Shown: positions 13,851-29,845 of the stretch, in pieces
How positions within the stretch are numbered: position 1 is the stretch's first letter
Layout: each line of letters begins with the position of its first letter
Source: Siphonodentalium dalli
Taxonomy: Eukaryota; Mollusca; Scaphopoda; Gadilida; Siphonodentaliidae
Length of the DNA stretch: 64,000 bases
Reading direction: 5' to 3'
Assembly (NCBI GenBank): GCA_032622095.1
Contig: CP136061.1
Location: 14,521,287 to 14,585,286, forward strand
The notes under the pieces: generated by a model
Told to the model about the DNA's origin: nothing
The model's database searches: none
The model's input: only the letters and a program-made list of their open reading frames with translations
Translations under genes and position numbers: made by a program

Positions 13851-16800
13851 CTGATTGGTGATGTCGTTAAATGATATTACTCTGATTGGTGATGTTGTTA
13901 AATGATATTACTCTGATTGGCGATGTCGTTAAATGATATTACTCTGATTGGCGATGTTGTTAAATGATATTACTCTGATTGGCGATGTTGTTAAATGATA
14001 TTACTCTGATTGGTGATGTGGTAAACTGATATTACTCTGATTGGCGATGTCGTTAAATGATATTACTCTGATTGGTGATGTTGTAAACTGATATTACTCT
14101 GATTGGCGATGTCGTTAAATGATATTACTCTGATTGGCGATGTCGTAAAGCGATATTACTCTGATTGGTGATGTTGTTAAATGTTATTACTCTGTTTGGC
14201 GATGGCGTTAAATGATATTACTCTGATTGGCGATGTCGTTAAATGATATTACTCTGATTGGTGATGTCGTTAAATGATATTACTCTGATTGGTGATGTCG
14301 TTAAATGATATTACTCTTATTGGCGATGTGGTTAAATGATATTACTCTGATTGGTGATGTCGTAAAATGATATTACTCTGATTGGCGATGTCGTTAAATG
14401 ATATTACTCTGATTGGCGATGTCGTTAAATGATATTACTCCGATTGGTGATGTTGTTAAATGATATTACTCTGATTGGTGATGTCGTTAAATGATATTAC
14501 TCTGATTGGCGATGTCGTTAAATGATATTACTCTGATTGGCGATGTGGTAAAATGATATTACTCTGATTGGTGATGTTGTTAAATGATATTACTCTGATT
14601 GGTGATCTTGTTAAATGATATTACTCTGATTGGCGATGTCGTTAAATGATATTACTCTGATTGGCGATGTCGTAAAATGATATTACTCTGATTGGCGATG
14701 TCGTAAAATGATATTACTCTGATTGGTGATGTTGTTAAATGATATTACTCTGATTGGCGATGTCGTTAAATGATATTACTCTGATTGGTGATGTTGTTAA
14801 ATGGTATTACTCTGATTGGCGATGTCGTTAAATGATATTACTCTGATTGGCGATGTCGTATAATGATATTACTCTGATTGGTGATGTTGTTAAATGATAT
14901 TACTCTGATTGGCGATGTCGTTAAATGATATTACTCTGATTGGTGATGTTGTTAAATGATATTACTCTGATTGGCGATGTCGTAAAATGATATTACTCTG
15001 ATTGGTGATGTTGTTAAATGATATTACTCTGATTGGCGATGTCGTTAAATGATATTACTCTGATTGGTGATGTTGTTAAATGATATTACTCTGATTGGCG
15101 ATGTGGTAAAATGATATCACTCTGATTGGTGATGTCGTTAAATGATATTACTCTGATTGGCGATGTCGTTAAATGATATTACTCTGATTGGTGATGTTGT
15201 TAAATGATATTACTCTGATTTGTGATGTTGTTAAATGATATTGCTCTGATTGGCGATGTCGTTAAATGATATTACTCTGATTGGTGATGTTGTTAAATGA
15301 TATTACTCTGATTGGCGATGTCGTTAAATGATATTACTCTGATTGGCGATGTCGTAAAATGATATTACTCTGATTGGTGATGTGGTAAAATGATATTACT
15401 CTGATTGGCGATGTGGTAAAATGATATTACTCTGATTGGTGATGTGGTAAAATGATATTACTCTGATTGGCGATGTTGTTAAATGATATTACTCTGATTG
15501 GTGATGTGGTAAAATGATATTACTCTGATTGGCGATGTCGTTAAATGATATTACTCTGATTGGCGATGTTGTTAAATGATATTACTCTGATTGGTGATGT
15601 CGTTAAATGATATTACTCTGATTGGCGATGTTGTAAAATGATATTACTCTGATTGGTGATGTCGTTAAATGATATTACTCTGATTGGTGATGTTGTTAAA
15701 TGATATTACTCTGATTGGCGATGTTGTTAAATGATATTACTCTGATTGGTGATGTCGTTAAATGATATTACTCTGATTGGTGATGTTGTTAAATGATATT
15801 ACTCTGATTGGCGATGTCGTTAAATGATATTACTCTGATTGGTGATGTTGTTAAATGATATTACTCTGATTGGTGATGTCGTTAAATGATATTACTCTGA
15901 TTGGTGATGTTGTTAAATGATATTACTCTGATTGGTGATGTCGTTAAATGATATTACTCTGATTGGTGATGTCGTTAAATGATATTACTCTGATTGGCGA
16001 TGTTGTTAAATGATATTACTCTGATTGGTGATGTCGTTAAATGATATTACTCTGATTGGTGATGTTGTTAAATGATATTACTCTGATTGGCGATGTTGTT
16101 AAATGATATTACTCTGATTGGCGATGTTGTTAAATGATATTACTCTGATTGGTGATGTCGTTAAATGATATTACTCTGATTGGTGATGTTGTTAAATGAT
16201 ATTACTCTGATTGGCGATGTCGTTAAATGATATTACTCTGATTGGCGATGTTGTTAAATGATATTACTCTGATTGGCGATGTTGTTAAATGATATTACTC
16301 TGATTGGTGATGTGGTAAACTGACATTACTCTGATTGGCGATGTCGTTAAATGATATTACTCTGATTGGTGATGTTGTAAACTGATATTACTCTGATTGG
16401 CGATGTCGTTAAATGATATTACTATGATTGGCGATGTCGTAAAGGGATATTACTCTGATTGGTGATGTTGTTAAATGTTATTACTCTGTTTGGCGATGGC
16501 GTTCAATGATATTACTCTGATTGGCGATGTCGTTAAATGATATTACTCTGATTGGTGATGTCGTTAAATGATATTACTCTGATTGGTGATGTCGTTAAAT
16601 GATATTACTCTGATTGGCGATGTGGTTAAATGATATTACTCTGATTGGTGATGTCGTAAAATGATATTACTCTGATTGGCGATGTCGTTAAATGATATTA
16701 CTCTGATTGGCGATGTCGTTAAATGATATTACTCCGATTGGTGATGTTGTTAAATGATATTACTCTGATTGGTGATGTCGTTAAATGATATTACTCTGAT

Positions 16801-19800
16801 TGGTGATGTCGTTAAATGATATTACTCTGATTGGCGATGTCGTTAAATGATATTACTCTGATTGGCGATGTCGTTAAATGATATTACTCTGATTGGCGAT
16901 GTGGTAAAATGATATTACTCTGATTGGTGATGTTGTTAAATGATATTACTCTGATTGGTGATCTTGTTAAATGATATTACTCTGATTGGCGATGTCGTTA
17001 AATGATATTACTCTGATTGGCGATGTCGTAAAATGATATTACTCTGATTGGCGATGTCGTAAAATGATATTACTCTGATTGGTGATGTTGTTAAATGATA
17101 TTACTCTGATTGGCGATGTCGTTAAATGATATTACTCTGATTGGTGATGTTGTTAAATGGTATTACTCTGATTGGCGATGTCGTTAAATGATATTACTCT
17201 GATTGGCGATGTCGTAAAATGATATTACTCTGATTGGTGATGTTGTTAAATGATATTACTCTGATTGGCGATGTCGTTAAATGATATTACTCTGATTGGT
17301 GATGTCGTTAAATGATATTACTCTGATTGGTGATGTTGTTAAATGATATTACTCTGATTGGTGATGTCGTTAAATGATATTACTCTGATTGGTGATGTTG
17401 TTAAATGATATTACTCTGATTGGCGATGTCGTTAAATGATATTACTCTGATTGGTGATGTTGTTAAATGATATTACTCTGATTGGTGATGTTGTTAAATG
17501 ATATTACTCTGATTGGCGATGTCGTTAAATGATATTACTCTGATTGGTGATGTTGTTAAATGATATTACTCTGATTGGTGATGTCGTTAAATGATATTAC
17601 TCTGATTGGTGATGTTGTTAAATGATATTACTCTGATTGGCGATGTCGTTAAATGATATTACTCTGATTGGTGATGTTGTTAAATGATATTACTCTGATT
17701 GGCGATGTGGTAAAATGATATCACTCTGATTGGTGATGTCGTTAAATGATATTACTCTGATTGGCGATGTCGTTAAATGATATTACTCTGATTGGTGATG
17801 TTGTTAAATGATATTACTCTGATTTGTGATGTTGTTAAATGATATTGCTCTGATTGGCGATGTCGTTAAATGATATTACTCTGATTGGTGATGTTGTTAA
17901 ATGATATTACTCTGATTGGCGATGTCGTTAAATGATATTACTCTGATTGGCGATGTCGTAAAATGATATTACTCTGATTGGTGATGTTGTTAAATGATAT
18001 TACTCTGATTGGCGATGTTGTTAAATGTTATTACTCTGATTGGCGATGTCGTTAAATGATATTACTCTGATTGGCGATGTCGTTAAATGATATTACTCTG
18101 ATTGGTGATGTCGTTAAATGATATTACTCTGATTGGTGATGTTGTTAAATGATATTACTCTGATTGGCGATGTGGTAAAATGATATTACTCTGATTGGCG
18201 ATGTCGTTAAATGATATTACTCTGATTGGTGATGTCGTTAAATGATATTACTCTGATTGGTGATGTTGTTAAATGATATTACTCTGATTGGCGATGTGGT
18301 AAAATGATATTACTCTGATTGGCGATGTCGTTAAATGATATTACTCTGATTGGCGATGTCGTTAAATGATATTACTCTGATTGGCGATGTGGTAAAATGA
18401 TATTACTCTGATTGGCGATGTCGTTAAATGATATTACTCTGATTGGCGATGTGGTAAAATGATATTACTCTGATTGGCGATGTCGTTAAATGATATTACT
18501 CTGATTGGTGATGTTGTTAAATGATATTGCTCTGATTGGCGATGTCGTTAAATGATATTACTCTGATTGGTGATGTTGTTAAATGATATTACTCTGATTG
18601 GCGATGTCGTTAAATGATATTACTCTGATTGGCGATGTCGTAAAATGATATTACTCTGATTGGTGATGTTGTTAAATGATATTACTCTGATTGGTGATGT
18701 CGTTAAATGATATTACTCTGATTGGCGATGTCGTTAAATGATATTACTCTGATTGGTGATGTTGTTAAATGATATTACTCTGATTGGGGATGTCGTTAAA
18801 TGATATTACTCTGATTGGTGATGTTGTTAAATGATATTACTCTGATTGGTGATGTTGTTAAATGATATTACTCTGATTGGCGATGTTGTTAAATGATATT
18901 ACTCTGATTGGCGATGTTGTTAAATGATATTACTCTGATTGGTGATGTGGTAAAATGATATTACTCTGATTGGCGATGTTGTTAAATGATATTACTCTGA
19001 TTGGCGATGTTGTTAAATTATATTACTCTGATTGGTGATGTGGTAAAATGATATTACTCTGATTGGCGATGTGGTAAAATGATATTACTCTGATTGGTGA
19101 TGTGGTAAAATGATATTACTCTGATTGGCGATGTTGTTAAATGATATTACTCTGATTGGTGATGTGGTAAAATGATATTACTCTGATTGGCGATGTTGTT
19201 AAATGATATTAGTCTGATTGGCGATGATGTTAAATGATATTACTCTGATTGGTGATGTCGATAAATGATATTACTCTGATTGGTGATGTTGTTAAATGAT
19301 ATTACTCAGATTGGCGATGTGGTAAAATGATATTACTCTGATTGGTGATGTTGTTAAATGATATTACTCTGATTGGCGATGTCGTAAAATGATATTACTC
19401 TGATTGGCGATGTCGTTAAATGATATTACTCTGATTGGCGATGTCGTTAAATGATATTACTCCGATTGGTGATGTTGTTAAATGATATTACTCTGATTGG
19501 TGATGTCGTTAAATGATATTACTCTGATTGGCGATGTCGTTAAATGATATTACTCTGATTGGCGATGTGGTAAAATGATATTACTCTGATTGGTGATGTT
19601 GTTAAATGATATTACTCTGATTGGTGATCTTGTTAAATGATATTACTCTGATTGGCGATGTCGTTAAATGATATTACTCTGATTGGCGATGTCGTAAAAT
19701 GATATTACTCTGATTGGCGATGTCGTAAAATGATATTACTCTGATTGGTGATGTTGTTAAATGATATTACTCTGATTGGCGATGTCGTTAAATGATATTA

Positions 19801-22800
19801 CTCTGATTGGTGATGTTGTTAAATGGTATTACTCTGATTGGCGATGTCGTTAAATGATATTACTCTGATTGGCGATGTCGTAAAATGATATTACTCTGAT
19901 TGGTGATGTTGTTAAATGATATTACTCTGATTGGCGATGTCGTTAAATGATATTACTCTGATTGGTGATGTTGTTAAATGATATTACTCTGATTGGCGAT
20001 GTCGTAAAATGATATTACTCTGATTGGTGATGTTGTTAAATGATATTACTCTGATTGGCGATGTCGTTAAATGATATTACTCTGATTGGTGATGTTGTTA
20101 AATGATATTACTCTGATTGGCGATGTGGTAAAATGATATCACTCTGATTGGTGATGTCGTTAAATGATATTACTCTGATTGGCGATGTCGTTAAATGATA
20201 TTACTCTGATTGGTGATGTTGTTAAATGATATTACTCTGATTTGTGATGTTGTTAAATGATATTGCTCTGATTGGCGATGTCGTTAAATGATATTACTCT
20301 GATTGGTGATGTTGTTAAATGATATTACTCTGATTGGCGATGTCGTTAAATGATATTACTCTGATTGGCGATGTCGTAAAATGATATTACTCTGATTGGT
20401 GATGTTGTTAAATGATATTACTCTGATTGGCGATGTTGTTAAATGTTATTACTCTGATTGGCGATGTCGTTAAATGATATTACTCTGATTGGCGATGTCG
20501 TTAAATGATATTACTCTGATTGGTGATGTCGTTAAATGATATTACTCTGATTGGTGATGTTGTTAAATGATATTACTCTGATTGGCGATGTGGTAAAATG
20601 ATATTACTCTGATTGGCGATGTCGTTAAATGATATTACTCTGATTGGTGATGTCGTTAAATGATATTACTCTGATTGGTGATGTTGTTAAATGATATTAC
20701 TCTGATTGGCGATGTGGTAAAATGATATTACTCTGATTGGCGATGTCGTTAAATGATATTACTCTGATTGGCGAAGTGGTTAAATGATATTACTCTGATT
20801 GGCGATGTGGTAAAATGATATTACTCTGATTGGCGATGTCGTTAAATGATATTACTCTGATTGGTGATGTGGTAAAATGATATTACTCTGATTGGCGATG
20901 TCGTTAAATGATATTACTCTGATTGGTGATGTTGTTAAATGATATTGCTCTGATTTGCGATGTCGTTAAATGATATTACTCTGATTGGTGATGTTGTTAA
21001 ATGATATTACTCTGATTGGCGATGTCGTTAAATGATATTACTCTGATTGGCGATGTCGTAAAATGATATTACTCTGATTGGTGATGTTGTTTAATGATAT
21101 TACTCTGATTGGTGATGTCGTTAAATGATATTACTCTGATTGGCGATGTCGTTAAATGATATTACTCTGATTGGCGATGTGGTAAAATGATATCACTCTG
21201 ATTGGTGATGTCGTTAAATGATATTACTCTGATTGGCGATGTCGTTAAATGATATTACTCTGATTGGTGATGTTGTTAAATGATATTACTCTGATTTGTG
21301 ATGTTGTTAAATGATATTGCTCTGATTGGCGATGTCGTTAAATGATATTACTCTGATTGGTGATGTTGTTAAATGATATTACTCTGATTGGCGATGTCGT
21401 TAAATGATATTACTCTGATTGGCGATGTCGTAAAATGATATTACTCTGATTGGTGATGTTGTTAAATGATATTACTCTGATTGGCGATGTTGTTAAATGT
21501 TATTACTCTGATTGGCGATGTCGTTAAATGATATTACTCTGATTGGCGATGTCGTTAAATGATATTACTCTGATTGGTGATGTCGTTAAATGATATTACT
21601 CTGATTGGTGATGTTGTTAAATGATATTACTCTGATTGGCGATGTGGTAAAATGATATTACTCTGATTGGCGATGTCGTTAAATGATATTACTCTGATTG
21701 GTGATGTCGTTAAATGATATTACTCTGATTGGTGATGTTGTTAAATGATATTACTCTGATTGGCGATGTGGTAAAATGATATTACTCTGATTGGCGATGT
21801 CGTTAAATGATATTACTCTGATTGGCGAAGTGGTTAAATGATATTACTCTGATTGGTGATGTCGTTAAATGATATTACTCTGATTGGTGATGTTGTTAAA
21901 TGATATTACTCTGATTGGCGATGTCGTTAAATGATATTACTCTGATTGGCGATGTTGTTAAATGATATTACTCTGATTGGCGATGTTGTTAAATGATATT
22001 ACTCTGATTGGTGATGTGGTAAACTGATATTACTCTGATTGGCGATGTCGTTAAATGATATTACTCTGATTGGTGATGTTGTAAACTGATATTACTCTGA
22101 TTGGCGATGTCGTTAAATGATATTACTCTGATTGGCGATGTCGTAAAGCGATATTACTCTGATTGGTGATGTTGTTAAATGTTATTACTCTGTTTGGCGA
22201 TGGCGTTAAATGATATTACTCTGATTGGCGATGTCGTTAAATGATATTACTCTGATTGGTGATGTCGTTAAATGATATTACTCTGATTGGTGATGTCGTT
22301 AAATGATATTACTCTTATTGGCGATGTGGTTAAATGATATTACTCTGATTGGTGATGTCGTAAAATGATATTACTCTGATTGGCGATGTCGTTAAATGAT
22401 ATTACTCTGATTGGCGATGTCGTTAAATGATATTACTCCGATTGGTGATGTTGTTAAATGATATTACTCTGATTGGTGATGTCGTTAAATGATATTACTC
22501 TGATTGGCGATGTCGTTAAATGATATTACTCTGATTGGCGATGTGGTAAAATGATATTACTCTGATTGGTGATGTTGTTAAATGATATTACTCTGATTGG
22601 TGATCTTGTTAAATGATATTACTCTGATTGGCGATGTCGTTAAATGATATTACTCTGATTGGCGATGTCGTAAAATGATATTACTCTGATTGGCGATGTC
22701 GTAAAATGATATTACTCTGATTGGTGATGTTGTTAAATGATATTACTCTGATTGGCGATGTCGTTAAATGATATTACTCTGATTGGTGATGTTGTTAAAT

Positions 22801-25800
22801 GGTATTACTCTGATTGGCGATGTCGTTAAATGATATTACTCTGATTGGCGATGTCGTATAATGATATTACTCTGATTGGTGATGTTGTTAAATGATATTA
22901 CTCTGATTGGCGATGTCGTTAAATGATATTACTCTGATTGGTGATGTTGTTAAATGATATTACTCTGATTGGCGATGTCGTAAAATGATATTACTCTGAT
23001 TGGTGATGTTGTTAAATGATATTACTCTGATTGGCGATGTCGTTAAATGATATTACTCTGATTGGTGATGTTGTTAAATGATATTACTCTGATTGGCGAT
23101 GTGGTAAAATGATATCACTCTGATTGGTGATGTCGTTAAATGATATTACTCTGATTGGCGATGTCGTTAAATGATATTACTCTGATTGGTGATGTTGTTA
23201 AATGATATTACTCTGATTTGTGATGTTGTTAAATGATATTGCTCTGATTGGCGATGTCGTTAAATGATATTACTCTGATTGGTGATGTTGTTAAATGATA
23301 TTACTCTGATTGGCGATGTCGTTAAATGATATTACTCTGATTGGCGATGTCGTAAAATGATATTACTCTGATTGGTGATGTGGTAAAATGATATTACTCT
23401 GATTGGCGATGTGGTAAAATGATATTACTCTGATTGGTGATGTGGTAAAATGATATTACTCTGATTGGCGATGTTGTTAAATGATATTACTCTGATTGGT
23501 GATGTGGTAAAATGATATTACTCTGATTGGCGATGTCGTTAAATGATATTACTCTGATTGGCGATGTTGTTAAATGATATTACTCTGATTGGTGATGTCG
23601 TTAAATGATATTACTCTGATTGGCGATGTTGTAAAATGATATTACTCTGATTGGTGATGTCGTTAAATGATATTACTCTGATTGGTGATGTTGTTAAATG
23701 ATATTACTCTGATTGGCGATGTTGTTAAATGATATTACTCTGATTGGTGATGTCGTTAAATGATATTACTCTGATTGGTGATGTTGTTAAATGATATTAC
23801 TCTGATTGGCGATGTCGTTAAATGATATTACTCTGATTGGTGATGTTGTTAAATGATATTACTCTGATTGGTGATGTCGTTAAATGATATTACTCTGATT
23901 GGTGATGTTGTTAAATGATATTACTCTGATTGGTGATGTCGTTAAATGATATTACTCTGATTGGTGATGTCGTTAAATGATATTACTCTGATTGGCGATG
24001 TTGTTAAATGATATTACTCTGATTGGTGATGTCGTTAAATGATATTACTCTGATTGGTGATGTTGTTAAATGATATTACTCTGATTGGCGATGTTGTTAA
24101 ATGATATTACTCTGATTGGCGATGTTGTTAAATGATATTACTCTGATTGGTGATGTCGTTAAATGATATTACTCTGATTGGTGATGTTGTTAAATGATAT
24201 TACTCTGATTGGCGATGTCGTTAAATGATATTACTCTGATTGGCGATGTTGTTAAATGATATTACTCTGATTGGCGATGTTGTTAAATGATATTACTCTG
24301 ATTGGTGATGTGGTAAACTGACATTACTCTGATTGGCGATGTCGTTAAATGATATTACTCTGATTGGTGATGTTGTAAACTGATATTACTCTGATTGGCG
24401 ATGTCGTTAAATGATATTACTATGATTGGCGATGTCGTAAAGGGATATTACTCTGATTGGTGATGTTGTTAAATGTTATTACTCTGTTTGGCGATGGCGT
24501 TCAATGATATTACTCTGATTGGCGATGTCGTTAAATGATATTACTCTGATTGGTGATGTCGTTAAATGATATTACTCTGATTGGTGATGTCGTTAAATGA
24601 TATTACTCTGATTGGCGATGTGGTTAAATGATATTACTCTGATTGGTGATGTCGTAAAATGATATTACTCTGATTGGCGATGTCGTTAAATGATATTACT
24701 CTGATTGGCGATGTCGTTAAATGATATTACTCCGATTGGTGATGTTGTTAAATGATATTACTCTGATTGGTGATGTCGTTAAATGATATTACTCTGATTG
24801 GTGATGTCGTTAAATGATATTACTCTGATTGGCGATGTCGTTAAATGATATTACTCTGATTGGCGATGTCGTTAAATGATATTACTCTGATTGGCGATGT
24901 GGTAAAATGATATTACTCTGATTGGTGATGTTGTTAAATGATATTACTCTGATTGGTGATCTTGTTAAATGATATTACTCTGATTGGCGATGTCGTTAAA
25001 TGATATTACTCTGATTGGCGATGTCGTAAAATGATATTACTCTGATTGGCGATGTCGTAAAATGATATTACTCTGATTGGTGATGTTGTTAAATGATATT
25101 ACTCTGATTGGCGATGTCGTTAAATGATATTACTCTGATTGGTGATGTTGTTAAATGGTATTACTCTGATTGGCGATGTCGTTAAATGATATTACTCTGA
25201 TTGGCGATGTCGTAAAATGATATTACTCTGATTGGTGATGTTGTTAAATGATATTACTCTGATTGGCGATGTCGTTAAATGATATTACTCTGATTGGTGA
25301 TGTCGTTAAATGATATTACTCTGATTGGTGATGTTGTTAAATGATATTACTCTGATTGGTGATGTCGTTAAATGATATTACTCTGATTGGTGATGTTGTT
25401 AAATGATATTACTCTGATTGGCGATGTCGTTAAATGATATTACTCTGATTGGTGATGTTGTTAAATGATATTACTCTGATTGGTGATGTTGTTAAATGAT
25501 ATTACTCTGATTGGCGATGTCGTTAAATGATATTACTCTGATTGGTGATGTTGTTAAATGATATTACTCTGATTGGTGATGTCGTTAAATGATATTACTC
25601 TGATTGGTGATGTTGTTAAATGATATTACTCTGATTGGCGATGTCGTTAAATGATATTACTCTGATTGGTGATGTTGTTAAATGATATTACTCTGATTGG
25701 CGATGTGGTAAAATGATATCACTCTGATTGGTGATGTCGTTAAATGATATTACTCTGATTGGCGATGTCGTTAAATGATATTACTCTGATTGGTGATGTT

Positions 25801-28800
25801 GTTAAATGATATTACTCTGATTTGTGATGTTGTTAAATGATATTGCTCTGATTGGCGATGTCGTTAAATGATATTACTCTGATTGGTGATGTTGTTAAAT
25901 GATATTACTCTGATTGGCGATGTCGTTAAATGATATTACTCTGATTGGCGATGTCGTAAAATGATATTACTCTGATTGGTGATGTTGTTAAATGATATTA
26001 CTCTGATTGGCGATGTTGTTAAATGTTATTACTCTGATTGGCGATGTCGTTAAATGATATTACTCTGATTGGCGATGTCGTTAAATGATATTACTCTGAT
26101 TGGTGATGTCGTTAAATGATATTACTCTGATTGGTGATGTTGTTAAATGATATTACTCTGATTGGCGATGTGGTAAAATGATATTACTCTGATTGGCGAT
26201 GTCGTTAAATGATATTACTCTGATTGGTGATGTCGTTAAATGATATTACTCTGATTGGTGATGTTGTTAAATGATATTACTCTGATTGGCGATGTGGTAA
26301 AATGATATTACTCTGATTGGCGATGTCGTTAAATGATATTACTCTGATTGGCGATGTCGTTAAATGATATTACTCTGATTGGCGATGTGGTAAAATGATA
26401 TTACTCTGATTGGCGATGTCGTTAAATGATATTACTCTGATTGGCGATGTGGTAAAATGATATTACTCTGATTGGCGATGTCGTTAAATGATATTACTCT
26501 GATTGGTGATGTTGTTAAATGATATTGCTCTGATTGGCGATGTCGTTAAATGATATTACTCTGATTGGTGATGTTGTTAAATGATATTACTCTGATTGGC
26601 GATGTCGTTAAATGATATTACTCTGATTGGCGATGTCGTAAAATGATATTACTCTGATTGGTGATGTTGTTAAATGATATTACTCTGATTGGTGATGTCG
26701 TTAAATGATATTACTCTGATTGGCGATGTCGTTAAATGATATTACTCTGATTGGTGATGTTGTTAAATGATATTACTCTGATTGGGGATGTCGTTAAATG
26801 ATATTACTCTGATTGGTGATGTTGTTAAATGATATTACTCTGATTGGTGATGTTGTTAAATGATATTACTCTGATTGGCGATGTTGTTAAATGATATTAC
26901 TCTGATTGGCGATGTTGTTAAATGATATTACTCTGATTGGTGATGTGGTAAAATGATATTACTCTGATTGGCGATGTTGTTAAATGATATTACTCTGATT
27001 GGCGATGTTGTTAAATTATATTACTCTGATTGGTGATGTGGTAAAATGATATTACTCTGATTGGCGATGTGGTAAAATGATATTACTCTGATTGGTGATG
27101 TGGTAAAATGATATTACTCTGATTGGCGATGTTGTTAAATGATATTACTCTGATTGGTGATGTGGTAAAATGATATTACTCTGATTGGCGATGTTGTTAA
27201 ATGATATTAGTCTGATTGGCGATGTTGTTAAATGATATTACTCTGATTGGTGATGTCGATAAATGATATTACTCTGATTGGTGATGTTGTTAAATGATAT
27301 TACTCAGATTGGCGATGTGGTAAAATGATATTACTCTGATTGGTGATGTTGTTAAATGATATTACTCTGATTGGCGATGTCGTAAAATGATATTACTCTG
27401 ATTGGCGATGTCGTTAAATGATATTACTCTGATTGGCGATGTCGTTAAATGATATTACTCCGATTGGTGATGTTGTTAAATGATATTACTCTGATTGGTG
27501 ATGTCGTTAAATGATATTACTCTGATTGGCGATGTCGTTAAATGATATTACTCTGATTGGCGATGTGGTAAAATGATATTACTCTGATTGGTGATGTTGT
27601 TAAATGATATTACTCTGATTGGTGATCTTGTTAAATGATATTACTCTGATTGGCGATGTCGTTAAATGATATTACTCTGATTGGCGATGTCGTAAAATGA
27701 TATTACTCTGATTGGCGATGTCGTAAAATGATATTACTCTGATTGGTGATGTTGTTAAATGATATTACTCTGATTGGCGATGTCGTTAAATGATATTACT
27801 CTGATTGGTGATGTTGTTAAATGGTATTACTCTGATTGGCGATGTCGTTAAATGATATTACTCTGATTGGCGATGTCGTAAAATGATATTACTCTGATTG
27901 GTGATGTTGTTAAATGATATTACTCTGATTGGCGATGTCGTTAAATGATATTACTCTGATTGGTGATGTTGTTAAATGATATTACTCTGATTGGCGATGT
28001 CGTAAAATGATATTACTCTGATTGGTGATGTTGTTAAATGATATTACTCTGATTGGCGATGTCGTTAAATGATATTACTCTGATTGGTGATGTTGTTAAA
28101 TGATATTACTCTGATTGGCGATGTGGTAAAATGATATCACTCTGATTGGTGATGTCGTTAAATGATATTACTCTGATTGGCGATGTCGTTAAATGATATT
28201 ACTCTGATTGGTGATGTTGTTAAATGATATTACTCTGATTTGTGATGTTGTTAAATGATATTGCTCTGATTGGCGATGTCGTTAAATGATATTACTCTGA
28301 TTGGTGATGTTGTTAAATGATATTACTCTGATTGGCGATGTCGTTAAATGATATTACTCTGATTGGCGATGTCGTAAAATGATATTACTCTGATTGGTGA
28401 TGTTGTTAAATGATATTACTCTGATTGGCGATGTTGTTAAATGTTATTACTCTGATTGGCGATGTCGTTAAATGATATTACTCTGATTGGCGATGTCGTT
28501 AAATGATATTACTCTGATTGGTGATGTCGTTAAATGATATTACTCTGATTGGTGATGTTGTTAAATGATATTACTCTGATTGGCGATGTGGTAAAATGAT
28601 ATTACTCTGATTGGCGATGTCGTTAAATGATATTACTCTGATTGGTGATGTCGTTAAATGATATTACTCTGATTGGTGATGTTGTTAAATGATATTACTC
28701 TGATTGGCGATGTGGTAAAATGATATTACTCTGATTGGCGATGTCGTTAAATGATATTACTCTGATTGGCGAAGTGGTTAAATGATATTACTCTGATTGG

Positions 28801-29845
28801 CGATGTGGTAAAATGATATTACTCTGATTGGCGATGTCGTTAAATGATATTACTCTGATTGGTGATGTGGTAAAATGATATTACTCTGATTGGCGATGTC
28901 GTTAAATGATATTACTCTGATTGGTGATGTTGTTAAATGATATTGCTCTGATTGGCGATGTCGTTAAATGATATTACTCTGATTGGTGATGTTGTTAAAT
29001 GATATTACTCTGATTGGCGATGTCGTTAAATGATATTACTCTGATTGGCGATGTCGTAAAATGATATTACTCTGATTGGTGATGTTGTTTAATGATATTA
29101 CTCTGATTGGTGATGTCGTTAAATGATATTACTCTGATTGGCGATGTCGTTAAATGATATTACTCTGATTGGCGATGTGGTAAAATGATATCACTCTGAT
29201 TGGTGATGTCGTTAAATGATATTACTCTGATTGGCGATGTCGTTAAATGATATTACTCTGATTGGTGATGTTGTTAAATGATATTACTCTGATTTGTGAT
29301 GTTGTTAAATGATATTGCTCTGATTGGCGATGTCGTTAAATGATATTACTCTGATTGGTGATGTTGTTAAATGATATTACTCTGATTGGCGATGTCGTTA
29401 AATGATATTACTCTGATTGGCGATGTCGTAAAATGATATTACTCTGATTGGTGATGTTGTTAAATGATATTACTCTGATTGGCGATGTTGTTAAATGTTA
29501 TTACTCTGATTTGCGATGTCGTTAAATGATATTACTCTGATTGGCGATGTCGTTAAATGATATTACTCTGATTGGTGATGTCGTTAAATGATATTACTCT
29601 GATTGGTGATGTTGTTAAATGATATTACTCTGATTGGCGATGTGGTAAAATGATATTACTCTGATTGGCGATGTCGTTAAATGATATTACTCTGATTGGT
29701 GATGTCGTTAAATGATATTACTCTGATTGGTGATGTTGTTAAATGATATTACTCTGATTGGCGATGTGGTAAAATGATATTACTCTGATTGGCGATGTCG
29801 TTAAATGATATTACTCTGATTGGCGAAGTGGTTAAATGATATTAC
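13850..29845. repeat. Higher-order repeat: two tandem 7,998-bp blocks (258 units each)
   Basis: Marker variants recur exactly 7,998 bp apart: GATCTTG at 14,604/22,602, 16,960/24,958 and 19,626/27,624; GATGGCG at 14,201/22,199; GTTCAATG at 16,501/24,499; TTGGGGA at 18,784/26,782; GTCGATAAA at 19,257/27,255; TCCGATT at 19,461/27,459; GTTGTTTAATG at about 21,083/29,081. Synteny begins near 13,850 and the first copy ends near 21,845, where the second begins. Each block contains three GATCTTG markers 76, 86 and 96 units apart, so it is itself built from related sub-blocks. A few point differences separate the copies, for example at about 19,216 and 27,214. Confidence 0.9.
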
